This document shows, in pieces, positions 1 to 12,500 of a stretch of DNA of 64,000 nt. The DNA is from Hofstenia miamia (taxonomy: Eukaryota > Xenacoelomorpha > Acoela): NCBI GenBank assembly GCA_004352715.1, contig SCFE01000010.1, positions 2,489,196 to 2,553,195 on the forward strand, in the 5' to 3' direction. The notes beneath the pieces were generated by a model. The model did not search any database. It was not told where the DNA came from and saw only the letters and a list, made by a program, of their open reading frames with translations. How positions within the stretch are numbered: the stretch's first letter is position 1; the number at the start of each line of letters is the position of its first letter. The position numbers and the translations under genes are program-made.

Positions 1-16
1 AACAGATCATGAGGAA

Positions 17-716
17 ATGAAGACAAGGTTAAGAAAAGAGTACAAGAGGAGAGTAAGGAAAGTACTACAGAAGTCAGCATTAAATGGGCAGAATAGTATA
101 AAGGCAATTAATACATGGGCAATACCAGTGTTGAGATATTCGGCAGGAATAGTTAGGTGGAACAAGAATGAACTTAGGGAGCTAGACAGAGAGACAAGGA
201 TGATACTAGCAGCAGAGAGAGCTTTCAACTTAAATGGAGATGTAGATAGGCTGTACATGGCAAGGCATAAGGGAGGGAAAGGGCTGCTAAGTGTGGAGGA
301 AACTGTAGAAGCAGAAGCACTAGGGCTAAAGGAATATGTAGAAAAGCAACCTAAGGGGTCCGTACTGGAGGTCACTAAGGAGTTAAGAAAGATAAGAACT
401 GAGAGTGAAGGAAAGACAGCATACTAGAGTAGGATGGAATCAGAGAGGCAAACAAGGCATAGGCAGAAGGTAATGCATGGAGAATACTGGAGGAACACAG
501 AAATGTGTGACAGAGAAGAGAGCAACAAGTGATTATAGAAGGCAGGAGTAAAAAGAGAAACAAAAGCACTGATAATGGCAGCACAGGAGCAAGCAATAAG
601 AACAAACTGGGTGAAGAAGCATATAGACAGAAGAGTAGAAGTAAGTGATAAGTGTAGGCTATCTAAGAAAGAGGCGGAGAAAGTAGATCATCTGATAGCA
701 GGGTGTGAGAGAGAAT
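17..716 (+). pseudogene. LINE RT C-terminus and zinc-finger segment (broken)
   Basis: From the left edge the frame encodes the RT thumb and its C-terminal extension. INTWAIPVLRYSAGIV, the DRETR motif, and DVDRLYMARHKGGKGLLSVE are typical of R4/Dong-type elements. A TAG at 425-427 interrupts the frame, which continues with at least one more stop near 530. At about 653-706 the same frame gives C-R-L-S ... H-L-I-A-G-C. This has the spacing of the CCHC finger that precedes the endonuclease in R2-group elements, except that the second cysteine position is serine. The frame ends at a TGA near 716 and the downstream endonuclease is in another frame. Not functional as it stands. Confidence 0.8.
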
Positions 717-1277
717 GAGTATAAGCTCAGGCATGACAAGGTGGGAAGAATGGTAGTCTGGAGTTTGAGCAGACAGCATGAGTTANNNNNNNNNNNNNNN
801 NNNNNNNNNNNNNNNNNNNNNNNNNNNNNNNNNNNNNNNNNNNNNNNNNNNNNNNNNNNNNNNNNNNNNNNNNNNNNNNNNNNNNNNNNNNNNNNNNNNN
901 NNNNNNNNNNNNNNGTCTGGAGTTTGAGCAGACAGCATGAGTTAGAAGCAGGAGGCAATTGGTATGAGCTCAAGCCACAGGGCGTCATAGAAAATGAGAA
1001 GGTTAAGATATTGTGGGACTTCAACATACAGACAAACAAGGTGATAAAAGCACGGAGGCCAGACATAGTAGTGGTAGACAAAGAGAAAAGATTGGGAACA
1101 GTGATAGATATAGCAGTACCAAAGGACAGGAATATAGAAAGCAAGAAGAAAGAGAAGATAGACAAGTATAGAGAGTTGACAGAGGTAATAGAAAGGCTGT
1201 GGAAATTGAAGAAGGTTAAAGTAGTCCCAGTAGTAGTAGGAGCACTAGGAGCAGTAAGTAAGAAGCATAAGAAATAA
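705..1277 (+). pseudogene. LINE restriction-like endonuclease (RLE) domain
   Basis: C-terminal PD-(D/E)XK-type endonuclease of the R2/R4-like LINE, which in the family nicks the target to prime reverse transcription. The start region carries the conserved RHDKV motif. After the gap come WYELKPQGVIENEKVKILWD, the catalytic-region motifs RPDIVVVDKE and TVIDIAVP, then a lysine-rich helix and KYREL, and VVPVVVGALGAV near the end. The 129-N gap (786-914) interrupts it. It is flanked on both sides by the same 30 bases (about 756-785 and 915-944), so part of the N may be spurious. Frameshifted relative to the upstream RT/zinc-finger frame. Confidence 0.85.
786..914. other. Assembly gap (129 N)
   Basis: Run of N inside the LINE endonuclease. 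The 30 bases to its left recur directly to its right, suggesting the contig ends overlap. Confidence 0.99.
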
Positions 1278-1430
1278 TTAGAGGAGTTGTGAGTACCAAA
1301 GTGGGGAGGAGTGGTAGCACAGAAGGCAGCATTGTTAGGAACAGCAAGAGTCTGAGGAAAGCTCTCAGACTCCCTAGGAACTGGTGAGTTCCCCGAGCTG
1401 AGAGGGATACCAGCATGAAGTTGTGAAAAG

Positions 1431-2347
1431 TAAGAATAATAAAATACATAAAATAGATCTTGGTATTATTGAAGAGAATCAAACTTCACCAAGAGTTAGA
1501 ATATGCATGTTAACTGATCTTTTAAAATGCGCCAAAATTTTATCAAGCAGAGAAATTTGATGTAAGAAAATTACTTCTGTGTTTGCTGATCAGTGCATTA
1601 TCACATATAGGATTATACGCTAAAGTAATTTATTCATAAACTGTAGAGTGTGGGATTAAATTTCTTGATCTATTAAAAAAAGTGTGTTTCCATATTGGCG
1701 CTTCAACATTCAAATCATTTAACACAGTCTACACAACGCTTTTAATTTTAGCAGACTGTATCTAAATATTTATGTAGAAAATTGAAAGATAATATTTAAT
1801 ACTTCAAAATATTGACAAGGAATCTAGCTTTAATATTGTTTACATTATATTTTATTATAATAGCATTTATTAGTTGAGCAACATCAATTTTAAAAAATGT
1901 ACACTCAAATTATTGTTTCCAAAAGCAAACATAAAATGCTTTGTGGAAAAAAATTGAACGCACATAGAAGAATTCTAAAGACAGATTCGGATAGACAATG
2001 AACAGGTCCTTAGTAAGACTTTTTGAGTTTTGCTTTTTTCTTCGAGCAGACATCAATTTTAAAAAAAAGTACTCTCAAATAAGTGTTTTCAAATTGTAAT
2101 ACAAAATGCTTTGTGTAAAATATTTGAAAACACATAGAAGAATTCTAAAAACAGATTCAGATAGATCATAAAAAGATCTTTAAAAAATTTAGTATGACTT
2201 TTTGAGTTTTGCATTTTTAACTGTATAAATTAAAAATTTGTTGTTTTTCCCTTTAGAAAGTTGATATGTTTAGGGAGACATCTAGCGAAAAAATTATGAA
2301 TGTCGACCAGAATTTCTGTGTTTCAATTTCTCCATTATATATATATA
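1431..2347. other. AT-rich non-coding stretch after the LINE
   Basis: No coding region recognised. It contains the probable 3' UTR of the LINE (about 1380-1500) and a tandem duplication (separate entry), then enters an (AT)n run. Confidence 0.6.
1881..2218. repeat. Direct tandem duplication, unit about 169 bp
   Basis: Two diverged head-to-tail copies, about 1881-2049 and 2050-2218. Each begins acatcaattttaaaaaa, runs through acacatagaagaattctaaa and cagattc-gatag, and ends with gactttttgagttttgc. The copies differ by substitutions and small indels, so this is a real old duplication rather than an assembly artefact. Confidence 0.85.
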
Positions 2348-2645
2348 NNNNNNNNNNNNNNNNNNNNNNNNNNNNNNNNNNNNNNNNNNNNNNNNNNNNN
2401 NNNNNNNNNNNNNNNNNNNNNNNNNNNNNNNNNNNNNNNNNNNNNNNNNNNNNNNNNNNNNNNNNNNNNNNNNNNNNNNNNNNNNNNNNNNNNNNNNNNN
2501 NNNNNNNNNNNNNNNNNNNNNNNNNNNNNNNNNNNNNNNNNNNNNNNNNNNNNNNNNNNNNNNNNNNNNNNNNNNNNNNNNNNNNNNNNNNNNNNNNNNN
2601 NNNNNNNNNNNNNNNNNNAAATTGTTTAAAAAATTTATTCCTTTA

Positions 2646-2686
<41 letters not shown>
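2335..2686. repeat. (AT)n microsatellite interrupted by a 271-N gap
   Basis: AT dinucleotide repeats lie at 2335-2347 and about 2650-2684; N fills 2348-2618. ORFs across it encode only YIYIY and are not genes. Confidence 0.95.
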
Positions 2687-2689
<3 letters not shown>

Positions 2690-5600
2690 AACCATACTAT
2701 TTCTATAAAATAAGAATTGCAATAGGTATATGTATTTTATGTATATGTATGTTCAATTTTATAAACATAGAATACGATTATCGCTAACAGATGCACTAGT
2801 TTTGTGTTCTATATTGCAATAAGAAATTTGCACGGCTTTCAGTATACTGCATTTTCGATAATTTCAAATAGTGAGAAACTTTAACAAGCAGTAAACAGTT
2901 TGAAAAAAGCTTATTTCTACTACTGCAAAATTGAAATTCACAATAAAATTTGGTTTAAAAAAACATTCAGCCGAACAGATAACCAATGATGGGAATTTAA
3001 TACAATTTAGAGGAACAAAGAACCACAAAATCTAAGAAATAAGTGAACTGTGAAGTAATGAATTTTTAACTTTCACTATTTTTTAAAGGTCATTACTATT
3101 TCTATTATAAAAAAGTTTTCTGTAGATAATGTTTGTCAAATCATTCTACAAGCGAATTAATGAAATTTCTTATGCAATCAATCAAATTTTTTCCGGTACC
3201 AAAACTTTTAAAACTATTTCTGCATGCTTGAATTCTCGTTACAAATCAGCGATACATTTTCTACTTAAAGAATTAAATATTACTTTAAAAAATATGATGC
3301 ATTATTTCAAATTGAATGCTAATGCTTCAAGCATTATAATTTTATCTTAACCAAGCTCGTAATAATTTAAGTGAGTGTTCTACATTATTTTTTTGCCGAG
3401 TAAAAGTAATGATTCCTGAATGGATTTTGTCAAATTTGTAATATTGAAATTTTGTTGAAGTTGGCAACCAATATGCACTTAGCCCACCAGTCATTAACAC
3501 AAATTGAAAAATTGAAAACTTGAGAATCTCTAAAATTACTGAAACAAAAATTTTATAAAAAATTTTTCACAATAATATTTTCAATGTCATTGTTTCTTGC
3601 TACAAATAACACTTTTAACAAAATTTAGGACACATATTTATTAAAGTGCTTGAAAAAATTCCTGTAGAAAATCTCCAGGTATTTGTTTTATAAGAAATAT
3701 ATTTTATAACAACAATTGCGTATGAATACCATTAAAAAATAATTTAGCTAAAGCATCTGTTACTTTTAGTCCAAGACCAGAACTTCTTTAAAATCATATT
3801 GAAAAGAGAAATAAAAATAACCTTGTGTGTGTGTATTAGCCAAGACATTGTAAACAATTTTCAATTTCTTAAGAGAAATAAGCTTGAAATGTTACGAGTA
3901 TCATGTGAATAAGTAAATATTTCTATTAATATAAATTTGGAACAAATGAATAAGTAAGATAAATAATTCTGAAATGAACGTTGTTTCAATCATAGTAAAT
4001 AATAAAATGTTGAAATACTGATTTCGGCATATGCCCCTTATTTATCATCTTTGCTGCACATTCTTGAAAGAAAAAATGACCCTACTCTGTACGGATTTGC
4101 ATTTATTCTATCCTGTCCAGAATTATCCGGGTTAACTGTCATATTTCAGGCATCACAAGTTCACATAATTTTTTAACTATAATTACTTCTGCAGATATGT
4201 ATCATCGATAAGTCAGCAGCAGTTTTTATCTACGCCAGGACACAATCTGTAAAATTTTAAATGAACAAGATTCTCTCATTAACACTATTTCCATTAGGAA
4301 ATTTTGAAAATCAGCTATGACTTCAACAAAAAAGTTTTAAACGCTCACAACTCACTAGCTAATCAAGATATCTAAAATCTGAAAAGACCACAAGGTAGAG
4401 AATTGTACTTCAGGAACAATAATATATTTTAACACAAATCTTATCGTTTCATGAGCGGCCCTACTCCATAGATATGTCCATGTAAAAAAGCTTTCAATAT
4501 TTCTTAACAGGCTTGGATAAAGTTGTTCAAAAATACGGAGACATGGATTTGTTACGTAAAAGTAACACTCATGGAAATGGGGTTAAGTCATTTTGTTGAA
4601 ATTACAAAGAAGCTTAATGTTGCAACGGTAAAGTAAAGTACTAATAAATTATCCGATTTCCATTAGAATTATCAATACGTTTTCTCAATTTATTGAAAAT
4701 CAAACCTCATAACTATTATTGAAACGCATCATACAGTATGAAAATATATTAAAAAATAAGAAAATTTCATTAACCCAATTCAAACGATATTGAACGTCTT
4801 TTGAAGAAAACAACTTACGCTTCTTACAAAACAATATATAAAATTGAGGAAGACAATGAATTTTATATGATTTAGTGTAATTTTTTGTGTACTACGTTGT
4901 AAATTCTGATGTAAGCCTACATACACTTTAGTATTGCAATAATAAATATGCATAGACATAGGTGCTAAAAAATATTTAAAAATTCGTATAAAACGATTAT
5001 AAACTTCAGAGAAATTTTCTTAGAAACTAATGACCTCCCCAGTTTATGCGCAATATCAAAATTCTGGAAACCGTGTCAACAAAACGCTAGTATGAGTAAA
5101 ATTGATCTCCATATTTCACTTATTGATTTCAAGCTGCACATTGAGCTCATTTGGAAGCAATTATCAAATAATGTAAGTACGGATAACATCTAAGTTTCTA
5201 TTTGGGCTCATAAAGTTTAAATAATTTTTTGATTGAAATAAAAATGAGCTTTGCAAGAATGATTAAAAGTGGGATTCTTTTATTTTGTCATTTTATATTT
5301 CGGAAGGTGAAGATGAGCACATATAATGATAGAAGGAGTCAATTCTTAGAGCAAATTTTTACAAATCTAGTTTTTTCATATTAATGGATAATTTTTAAAA
5401 TTTTTGAGCAATTTATGCAAATGAATTAAACGCATTATGAGGCTGTCCTTGAAACACTTACTTAAAAGTGTTAAAGGCATATTTTGGAATTCTTGACTGG
5501 CTTTTGCTTAGTATTATAATACAAAATTTTTTAAAATTAGTATTTCATTTTTCCTAATCCCAATAAAGATCTAAATCTTTTTTTGTGCATTCTGAGAAAC

Positions 5601-6000
5601 TAAAGACCAAGGATGTCAAAACTAGTTCCACCTGGATTTAAAAAATCATAGTGATTGGAAAATATGAATAAATATTCGAATATATTTTGAAAATTCGGAA
5701 TTAAATTAGCGGAAATGTTTCAATTTGGACTTAGTAATAACACTCGAAAGATTATTCTGCCCAGAATTAATTCCAAAATTGGTTTTGTTAGTTCAAAATT
5801 AATATTAGCAATTTTGCAATATTTTAGTAAAAATTATTTTCCCCAAGGTTGAAGATATCCCTTGAATTAAGTCAAGCGTGGCTGAGACCTTGCCACATCA
5901 AATTACTTTCTACAGCTAATTATATTGCATCATAATAACGGCAACAACTAGATGACAGGCTGCGAATTTTGATAAATTAAAAGTTCCTTTAAAAACTATG
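2690..6000. other. AT-rich stretch without recognisable genes
   Basis: No gene, RNA or mobile element recognised. The longest open frame (3129-3350 +, 73 codons) has AT-driven composition and no recognisable motif, so I do not call it a gene. Confidence 0.5.
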
Positions 6001-6004
6001 CATG

Positions 6005-6122
6005 CCTATATATACATACATATATATATATACATATACAAATACATATACAAATACATATACATATTTGCATACATTTATACATAATACATACATACAT
6101 ACATACACGCATACATACATAC
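6005..6122. repeat. Compound microsatellite (AT/ACAT/AATACAT)
   Basis: Alternating tatata, acatatac/aaatacat and catacata units over about 115 bases. Confidence 0.95.
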
Positions 6123-6423
6123 TCTGCTGGCACTAACTAAACATGCTGACACTCTTTACAAACTATTTTTTCAATGATTGAGGTTATAACTTTGATATTT
6201 AGCATCACGCTCAGTTTTGCAGGTTGAATTCAAATAATTAATTAATATTTAAATCAGAAGTTTCCATCCCCTTTTAAATTGGTAACTGAAAGACAATCTT
6301 TATAAATATACGTGCTATGTAAAATATAGTTTACAATTAAATTCAGGGTGAAAAAAATTGGTATATTCAAATTTTTTTGTGCGACCATATTCAGGAGATT
6401 CACAAATATATTGAAATTTTTTT

Positions 6424-6545
6424 AAATTCCCTTACATCAGGATATATATATATATATNNNNNNNNNNNNNNNNNNNNNNNNNNNNNNNNNNNNNNNNNNN
6501 NNNNNNNNNNNNNNNNNNNNNNTTTTTTAAATTCCCTTACATCAC

Positions 6546-6579
<34 letters not shown>
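6424..6579. repeat. (AT)n run with a 65-N gap and duplicated flank
   Basis: The sequence ttttttaaattcccttacat followed by (AT)n occurs both before the gap (about 6418-6457) and after it (6523-6579). This is a likely assembly duplication at a microsatellite. Confidence 0.85.
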
Positions 6580-6584
<5 letters not shown>

Positions 6585-9350
6585 GCCTTAATTGTTATAT
6601 CCTTATTAGATTTTTGCAAAGAGTCATTAAAGCTTCTCAATAATTTGAAAATCCCAAGAGGAGATGCCCAAATATTATTCCCATGGGAATATGAATTTTT
6701 TACCCCAAGCCGCAGCAATAAATGAAATTTTCCGCGGTATACCGCAACAATGGCTATTTTTATATTCGTAAGAAAATATTCATATTTCTGAATTATTTTT
6801 TAGGACTATGGATCATTCGTAGAAAAGTTTAAAGACAATTTTCTAGGTATTTTGTGATTTCATTCAATTAATTTTAGGGTAGTAACAAATTTTCAATGAA
6901 ATATCTTAAATTACTTGTAATATTTTGTATGTGAAATCTCTTAGTTTTGCTTCAGAAACAGTTTTTTGAGAAATACTTAAAGATTTTAAATCTTAAGACT
7001 AAACACATTATCTGTATAAATTTTATGCCACCGCAAGTTGTTTTAATTCTACCGCTAACCACAGCAATTGTGGAAATCGCTACTCGGTATTACCGCACCG
7101 CACTCATCTTTAATCTAAATAAGTGCATTCTAACTACCACCGTTTAGAGGCGTGCAATTAAATAGAATCAAATTACTTGAAACGATATTACAAATGTTTA
7201 ACTTAGATTCCTGACTATGATTATAGAAATAACTATAAAACTTTGAAGTTAAAAAAGGTTTTTTGTTAAGTTTAGTGAACGTTTTCTTTTCTCTGCTAAT
7301 AGCGCAAACCATTAAATTGATTCATTGACATGGATGGGGTATCAAATATTATGTTGTCTTGAGTAAATCATTACTTATTTGCTCCACATATTTTTTGGTC
7401 AGACTGTGCACCTCCTAACAAGATTGAAGTAGACATATTTTATCAGCTCATTAAATAAAATTGTTTGCGCTAGCTGACTGATAAGATGCAGTCTTTTTCC
7501 AAATTATTTCAATTCTCCAAATTCCAAATTTTCCAACTTTTCAATTCCAATTGAGAAAGAACAGCAAGTTTCAAATCCAAAAATGACAACAAAAAATGTA
7601 TGTAGTTTTTTAATCAATTGATCAGAAAGAAAAAACTGCAAAGTAGTGAGCAAGTGAATAAATTGAATTTACAGCAAGAAAAAAATCTAATAACCTCAAT
7701 CTCCAAAAAATGTAACAAGAAGTGCTAACAGTGAAAAAAAGAAGTGGTAATCCAAGCTTCTCCAAATACGCTTCTAAGGAGCAGAGCAACCTCAAAACAC
7801 TCTTTTCAATCAAGGATGTATCTAGTGTCATTATTAAAAATAAAAAAGATCAATACCTGCAAGCAAGGAATTGATAGGTCTTAACTAAAACGTTCTTATA
7901 AAAGAATGACATTATTACACTCACTTATATACAAATTATATATATACCTGCTCAGGTGATTTACAATTCCTGCGCATTTGAATTTCAAATTATTGCACAT
8001 TTTATTTTAATATACACAAACTAATAATGCCTGCTATGTCATAGCAATTCATTAAATCAACTTTTGTACTGCATTTTGCTTACATAATTCATTTGAGCAT
8101 GTGAGAAAGTCAGAACTACATTCAATTTAAATCAAACAGACATTTAATCGAACACAATTAATTAATCGATTTTTGAGAGTGAATAATTATTTAATTCATC
8201 AATTACTGCACTGCTAACCCCAGGCAGCTGCAAACAATACAAAAATTGTTGATTTAGTGGGCCGAAACTACGACAATAAGATAAGAACATTTATTATTCT
8301 TCTGCATCAACACATTACAAATTACATCTCCAGCCTGTAAGACATTTTAACAATTTTTGAAATTTTGTTGTGCACTTTTGATGTAGCATTTTATGGTATA
8401 GTATACAACCAACTAGAATTATGATAAAGTTAAACTATATTTTCTATTTTCAAAATGGGACACATCCTTTTTGAGAGGCACTCCATCATTTTTTTTTGTT
8501 TAAAAATTCAAGATGTTTTAAGTAAAAATACAATTATAATAAAAATAATACTAAAGACGTAATATATACAAGTCTCATTGTGATTTTTATGTCAAATATT
8601 TGCAGTAGAATTTTATTCGGAATTTTAAAACTGATGAAGTATATTTTTTAAACCTCATTTCTTAAGAAAGTGGTTTTAGGGTATTTTAATGTGCTAGATG
8701 GGCTGTTGAAAACTACTGAAAATGTGAAAAATCAGTGAAAAAAAACGACTATCAAAAACATGAAATGTGCTTATTGTTTTTAGTAAATTATTCTAGTTTT
8801 TATGTGCTTAAAAACCCCTCTTGATAGAGAAAAGGCAATGCTTTTGTAAAAGTCAAAAGGGTGGAAAATTATAATAGTGAGTTTGATGAAGCAGAGTACA
8901 AAGACATTAAAAATGGGCCACTTTTGTTACTCAATTGAACTGTTTCGAAAATTAATGATTCCTTTCAACGCTTTTCAAGCTAGATATGGTACTAAGAACT
9001 AGCTTTTCAGATTAGGGTAGATTGAAATTTTTTTGTCACTTTTGAAAAAGAGGTTTTAAAAAGCTGCATTTACTTCTAGAACCACACATTTTTATTTTTT
9101 ATGTAGTTATTATCCTAGCTAAACTTGCTACCCCTTATTTTTACGTGCAAGGGGGCAAAATGACAAAATCCCTCAAATATCTTGCAATTTTATAGTTATG
9201 GTCTCATATTGTACAACATTTTGTAGATCTTCAAAAAACCAAAAATATCCATATAAAGGTTCCCAGGTTTTCCGTATTCCCTTATCAAGATAAATTTATT
9301 TAAATTTCACTGTTATGTCACATATATAATTTTAAGTAATTACTCCTCAA
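6580..9350. other. AT-rich stretch without recognisable genes
   Basis: Several 60-70-codon open frames on both strands have no recognisable motif and no partner exons. Nothing supportable seen. Confidence 0.5.
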
Positions 9351-9362
9351 TTATATATATAT

Positions 9363-10362
9363 NNNNNNNNNNNNNNNNNNNNNNNNNNNNNNNNNNNNNN
9401 NNNNNNNNNNNNNNNNNNNNNNNNNNNNNNNNNNNNNNNNNNNNNNNNNNNNNNNNNNNNNNNNNNNNNNNNNNNNNNNNNNNNNNNNNNNNNNNNNNNN
9501 NNNNNNNNNNNNNNNNNNNNNNNNNNNNNNNNNNNNNNNNNNNNNNNNNNNNNNNNNNNNNNNNNNNNNNNNNNNNNNNNNNNNNNNNNNNNNNNNNNNN
9601 NNNNNNNNNNNNNNNNNNNNNNNNNNNNNNNNNNNNNNNNNNNNNNNNNNNNNNNNNNNNNNNNNNNNNNNNNNNNNNNNNNNNNNNNNNNNNNNNNNNN
9701 NNNNNNNNNNNNNNNNNNNNNNNNNNNNNNNNNNNNNNNNNNNNNNNNNNNNNNNNNNNNNNNNNNNNNNNNNNNNNNNNNNNNNNNNNNNNNNNNNNNN
9801 NNNNNNNNNNNNNNNNNNNNNNNNNNNNNNNNNNNNNNNNNNNNNNNNNNNNNNNNNNNNNNNNNNNNNNNNNNNNNNNNNNNNNNNNNNNNNNNNNNNN
9901 NNNNNNNNNNNNNNNNNNNNNNNNNNNNNNNNNNNNNNNNNNNNNNNNNNNNNNNNNNNNNNNNNNNNNNNNNNNNNNNNNNNNNNNNNNNNNNNNNNNN
10001 NNNNNNNNNNNNNNNNNNNNNNNNNNNNNNNNNNNNNNNNNNNNNNNNNNNNNNNNNNNNNNNNNNNNNNNNNNNNNNNNNNNNNNNNNNNNNNNNNNNN
10101 NNNNNNNNNNNNNNNNNNNNNNNNNNNNNNNNNNNNNNNNNNNNNNNNNNNNNNNNNNNNNNNNNNNNNNNNNNNNNNNNNNNNNNNNNNNNNNNNNNNN
10201 NNNNNNNNNNNNNNNNNNNNNNNNNNNNNNNNNNNNNNNNNNNNNNNNNNNNNNNNNNNNNNNNNNNNNNNNNNNNNNNNNNNNNNNNNNNNNNNNNNNN
10301 NNNNNNNNNNNNNNNNNNNNNNNNNNNNNNNNNNNNNNNNNNNNNNNNNNNNNNNNNNNNNN
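9363..10362. other. Assembly gap (1000 N) at an AT run
   Basis: Exactly 1000 N with tatata on both sides. The round number suggests a placeholder rather than a measured size. Confidence 0.95.
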
Positions 10363-12179
10363 TATATATTAATGTATATTACAAATATACATTAAAGTTT
10401 TATTTTTTTATCGGAAAAATTTCATTTTGTAGTCACATTTAATATTTTATGTCAGACAAATTTGAATGAGTTGAACATAGTAGTCTGCATATGCAAACGT
10501 ATTTTTCACGTACAATTTTTCATTTCTTAGTAGTGCTTTTGAAGCTATTCGTTCTAATTGAAGAATGCTTTTAGTATTTTTTCAATTTGTTTAATTGCCT
10601 GCTTGTTAATTTCATTGCTTATATTGAGTTATTTGTGCATGAATTTAACTAAGATATTAAAGTTGGTCCATTCAATTATTTTATGCTTTCAGTAATAGCT
10701 TATTCATGCATAATTAATATAAAAACATTAAAAAAAATTCACTATAAATTATACTAAGAAACTTCTCGCAAATATTCATATTTGTTATTGTTATATTCTA
10801 CAGTCTTAGACAAAATTCTTTGCACCGATGTTTAAGTCAAGCATATAAAGGAAATATTTAATAAGTCCTTAAGCCCTTGTAGCGCAATGTATCACATATT
10901 AACAAGCTAATGATAGTTTAGGTACCAGTCTTTTGTTGAAATTTCAGACGCATTGGTCTTTTAGTGGTTGATTAAAATACCTCGAATTGCAGTTTCATAA
11001 GTTAATATAGCAGTTCTGTCTATAATAATACCTTGTTAATAAAATATTTGTATGCAAGAAAGAAGCTACCAAAGCGATTAATTAAATTGCCTAAAATTTA
11101 TTTGTATGACAATAAAATAATTTTAATAATTAATATCTGAATTTTTTTAAGATATTTGATGCCTTGAAAAGAATTTAAAATATTTTGCATGTGATGAGGA
11201 AATTCTTTTCAAATTTATAAGATTGAAATCAATTGGAAAATATTATAAATGTATAAATGCCTGATAATAAGCCAAAAGTTATATATCTTAATGTTGATCT
11301 TATCATTATGTGATGCATTACAACATTTTCTGAACTCTTTTCGGGTGATTTTACATGAGGTAAATTTTTGTCCAATAGAAAAATCTTGTGCCGTCCTCAT
11401 GAAGTATGAGGAATGAAATTTTTCAAAAATGAATTTTTGTAGTTCCTAGAATGGGAAAAAACGAATGAATTTGAATTTTAAGTGCTGAAGATGAACTTAA
11501 TAATAATTTTGATACTATCTCAAAAAGACTTTTTCAATACTTGGGTTGTACTAAGACTGAAAAATTTCTAAGTTAAGCAAGAATAACATATCTGCCAATA
11601 TAATTCAAAATATTAATATTGAAACATGTTTGTGTCTCCAATTGTGCTTTCTCGGTATATGAGTGCGCTTTTTGGCTTTTTCTAAATTTTTGTAATTTTC
11701 TTTTAATATTGATTTTTTTATATTTGAATAAGATGATGAAACTTTACTTGATATATCAGGTAATATACATCATATTTCTGTTTGTGTTCGGAAACTCGGT
11801 CATGATTGCGAGGAAAGTTTAACGTTTTGAAGACTAGTTATTATCAATTAAATTTTTAAGGCCGGTTTTAGTCTAATTAATATATAAAAAATATGAGCAA
11901 TTCTGTAATTGAACGTGATAATCTTGGTCTACATATCTTAGATGGTATAAATAACTAACAACAGAAGCCACGATTGTAACTTTCAGTACAAAATTCGTTG
12001 TCAACATCAACCCTTAAATATATTACAGAATCACTTTATTTCGAAATTATTAACAACTTGTGATATTTCTTTCACAAATTTGTTAGAAAATATAAAAAAT
12101 TGCGTTTTTAAGTTTTAATTTTTAATTGATTGGATGTGAAATAGCTAGTAAGATTTCCAATGTCACTTTTTGAATTTTT
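10363..12179. other. AT-rich stretch without recognisable genes
   Basis: Only short open frames of biased composition. Nothing recognised. Confidence 0.5.
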
Positions 12180-12500
12180 GAGTTGAGGAACTCGTCAATC
12201 TGTTGTAATACACTCGGATTTCATATTATTCATTAATACAGGCTGTTTTGTTTTTAAGAATCTCATAATTAAATTAATGGAATTTTGTTGAAATCCGGAA
12301 CTTTTAAGTGTATTTACCAAAATGTCCGAATTCATTGAATTAAATGCTTTGCTTAGCTCAAGTATAGAAAAGAAAACGTACAACTGCATATGTTTCGAGA
12401 TGTATTTGAGGATATTTTTCAGCAATTGAAATAATAGCAGCAATTGGACTATTCTTACCGTCAAAGAAAGTTGCTAAGATGATAAAATATTGTTTGGGGC
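12180..12500 (-). pseudogene. APE-type LINE RT fragment (fingers/palm)
   Basis: Minus-strand relic of a LINE reverse transcriptase. The frame shows FFSILELSKAFNSMNSDILV, which matches the catalytic-Asp region (usual pattern F-D-L-S-K-A-F-D-x-V) with serine and asparagine in place of the expected residues. About 35 residues later, after an in-frame stop, comes RVPQ, the start of the next RT motif. It breaks off there. Frameshifts are likely upstream near 12440. No ADD box remains. Jockey/CR1-like by motif style; the clade is uncertain. Confidence 0.75.

Larger units (their letters stand above)
1..1430 (+). mobile_element. 3' part of an R2/R4-like (RLE-type) LINE retrotransposon
   Basis: Non-LTR retrotransposon remnant that enters from the left edge. 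Reading the + strand, the order is the end of a reverse transcriptase, a zinc-finger-like segment, then a restriction-like endonuclease (RLE), which is the order known for the R2/R4/Dong group of LINEs. The RLE frame has a stop at about 1277, but the recognisable C-terminal tail (VPKWGG and ALLGTAR motifs) continues to about 1350, so the end is also mutated. A 129-N gap sits inside the element. The family assignment comes from recalled motif patterns, not a search. Confidence 0.85.

Noticed and set aside
7-1165. Minus-strand frames over the R4-like LINE
   Set aside because: Shadows of the + strand RT and endonuclease; low-complexity Leu/Ser composition.
2266-2722. ORFs crossing N gaps and AT runs (also at 6377, 40290, 43195 and 59767)
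   Set aside because: Translated N and YIYIY repeats only; microsatellite, not coding.
3129-3350. 73-codon + frame
   Set aside because: Length is within chance for AT-rich DNA; no motif, no repeat partner.
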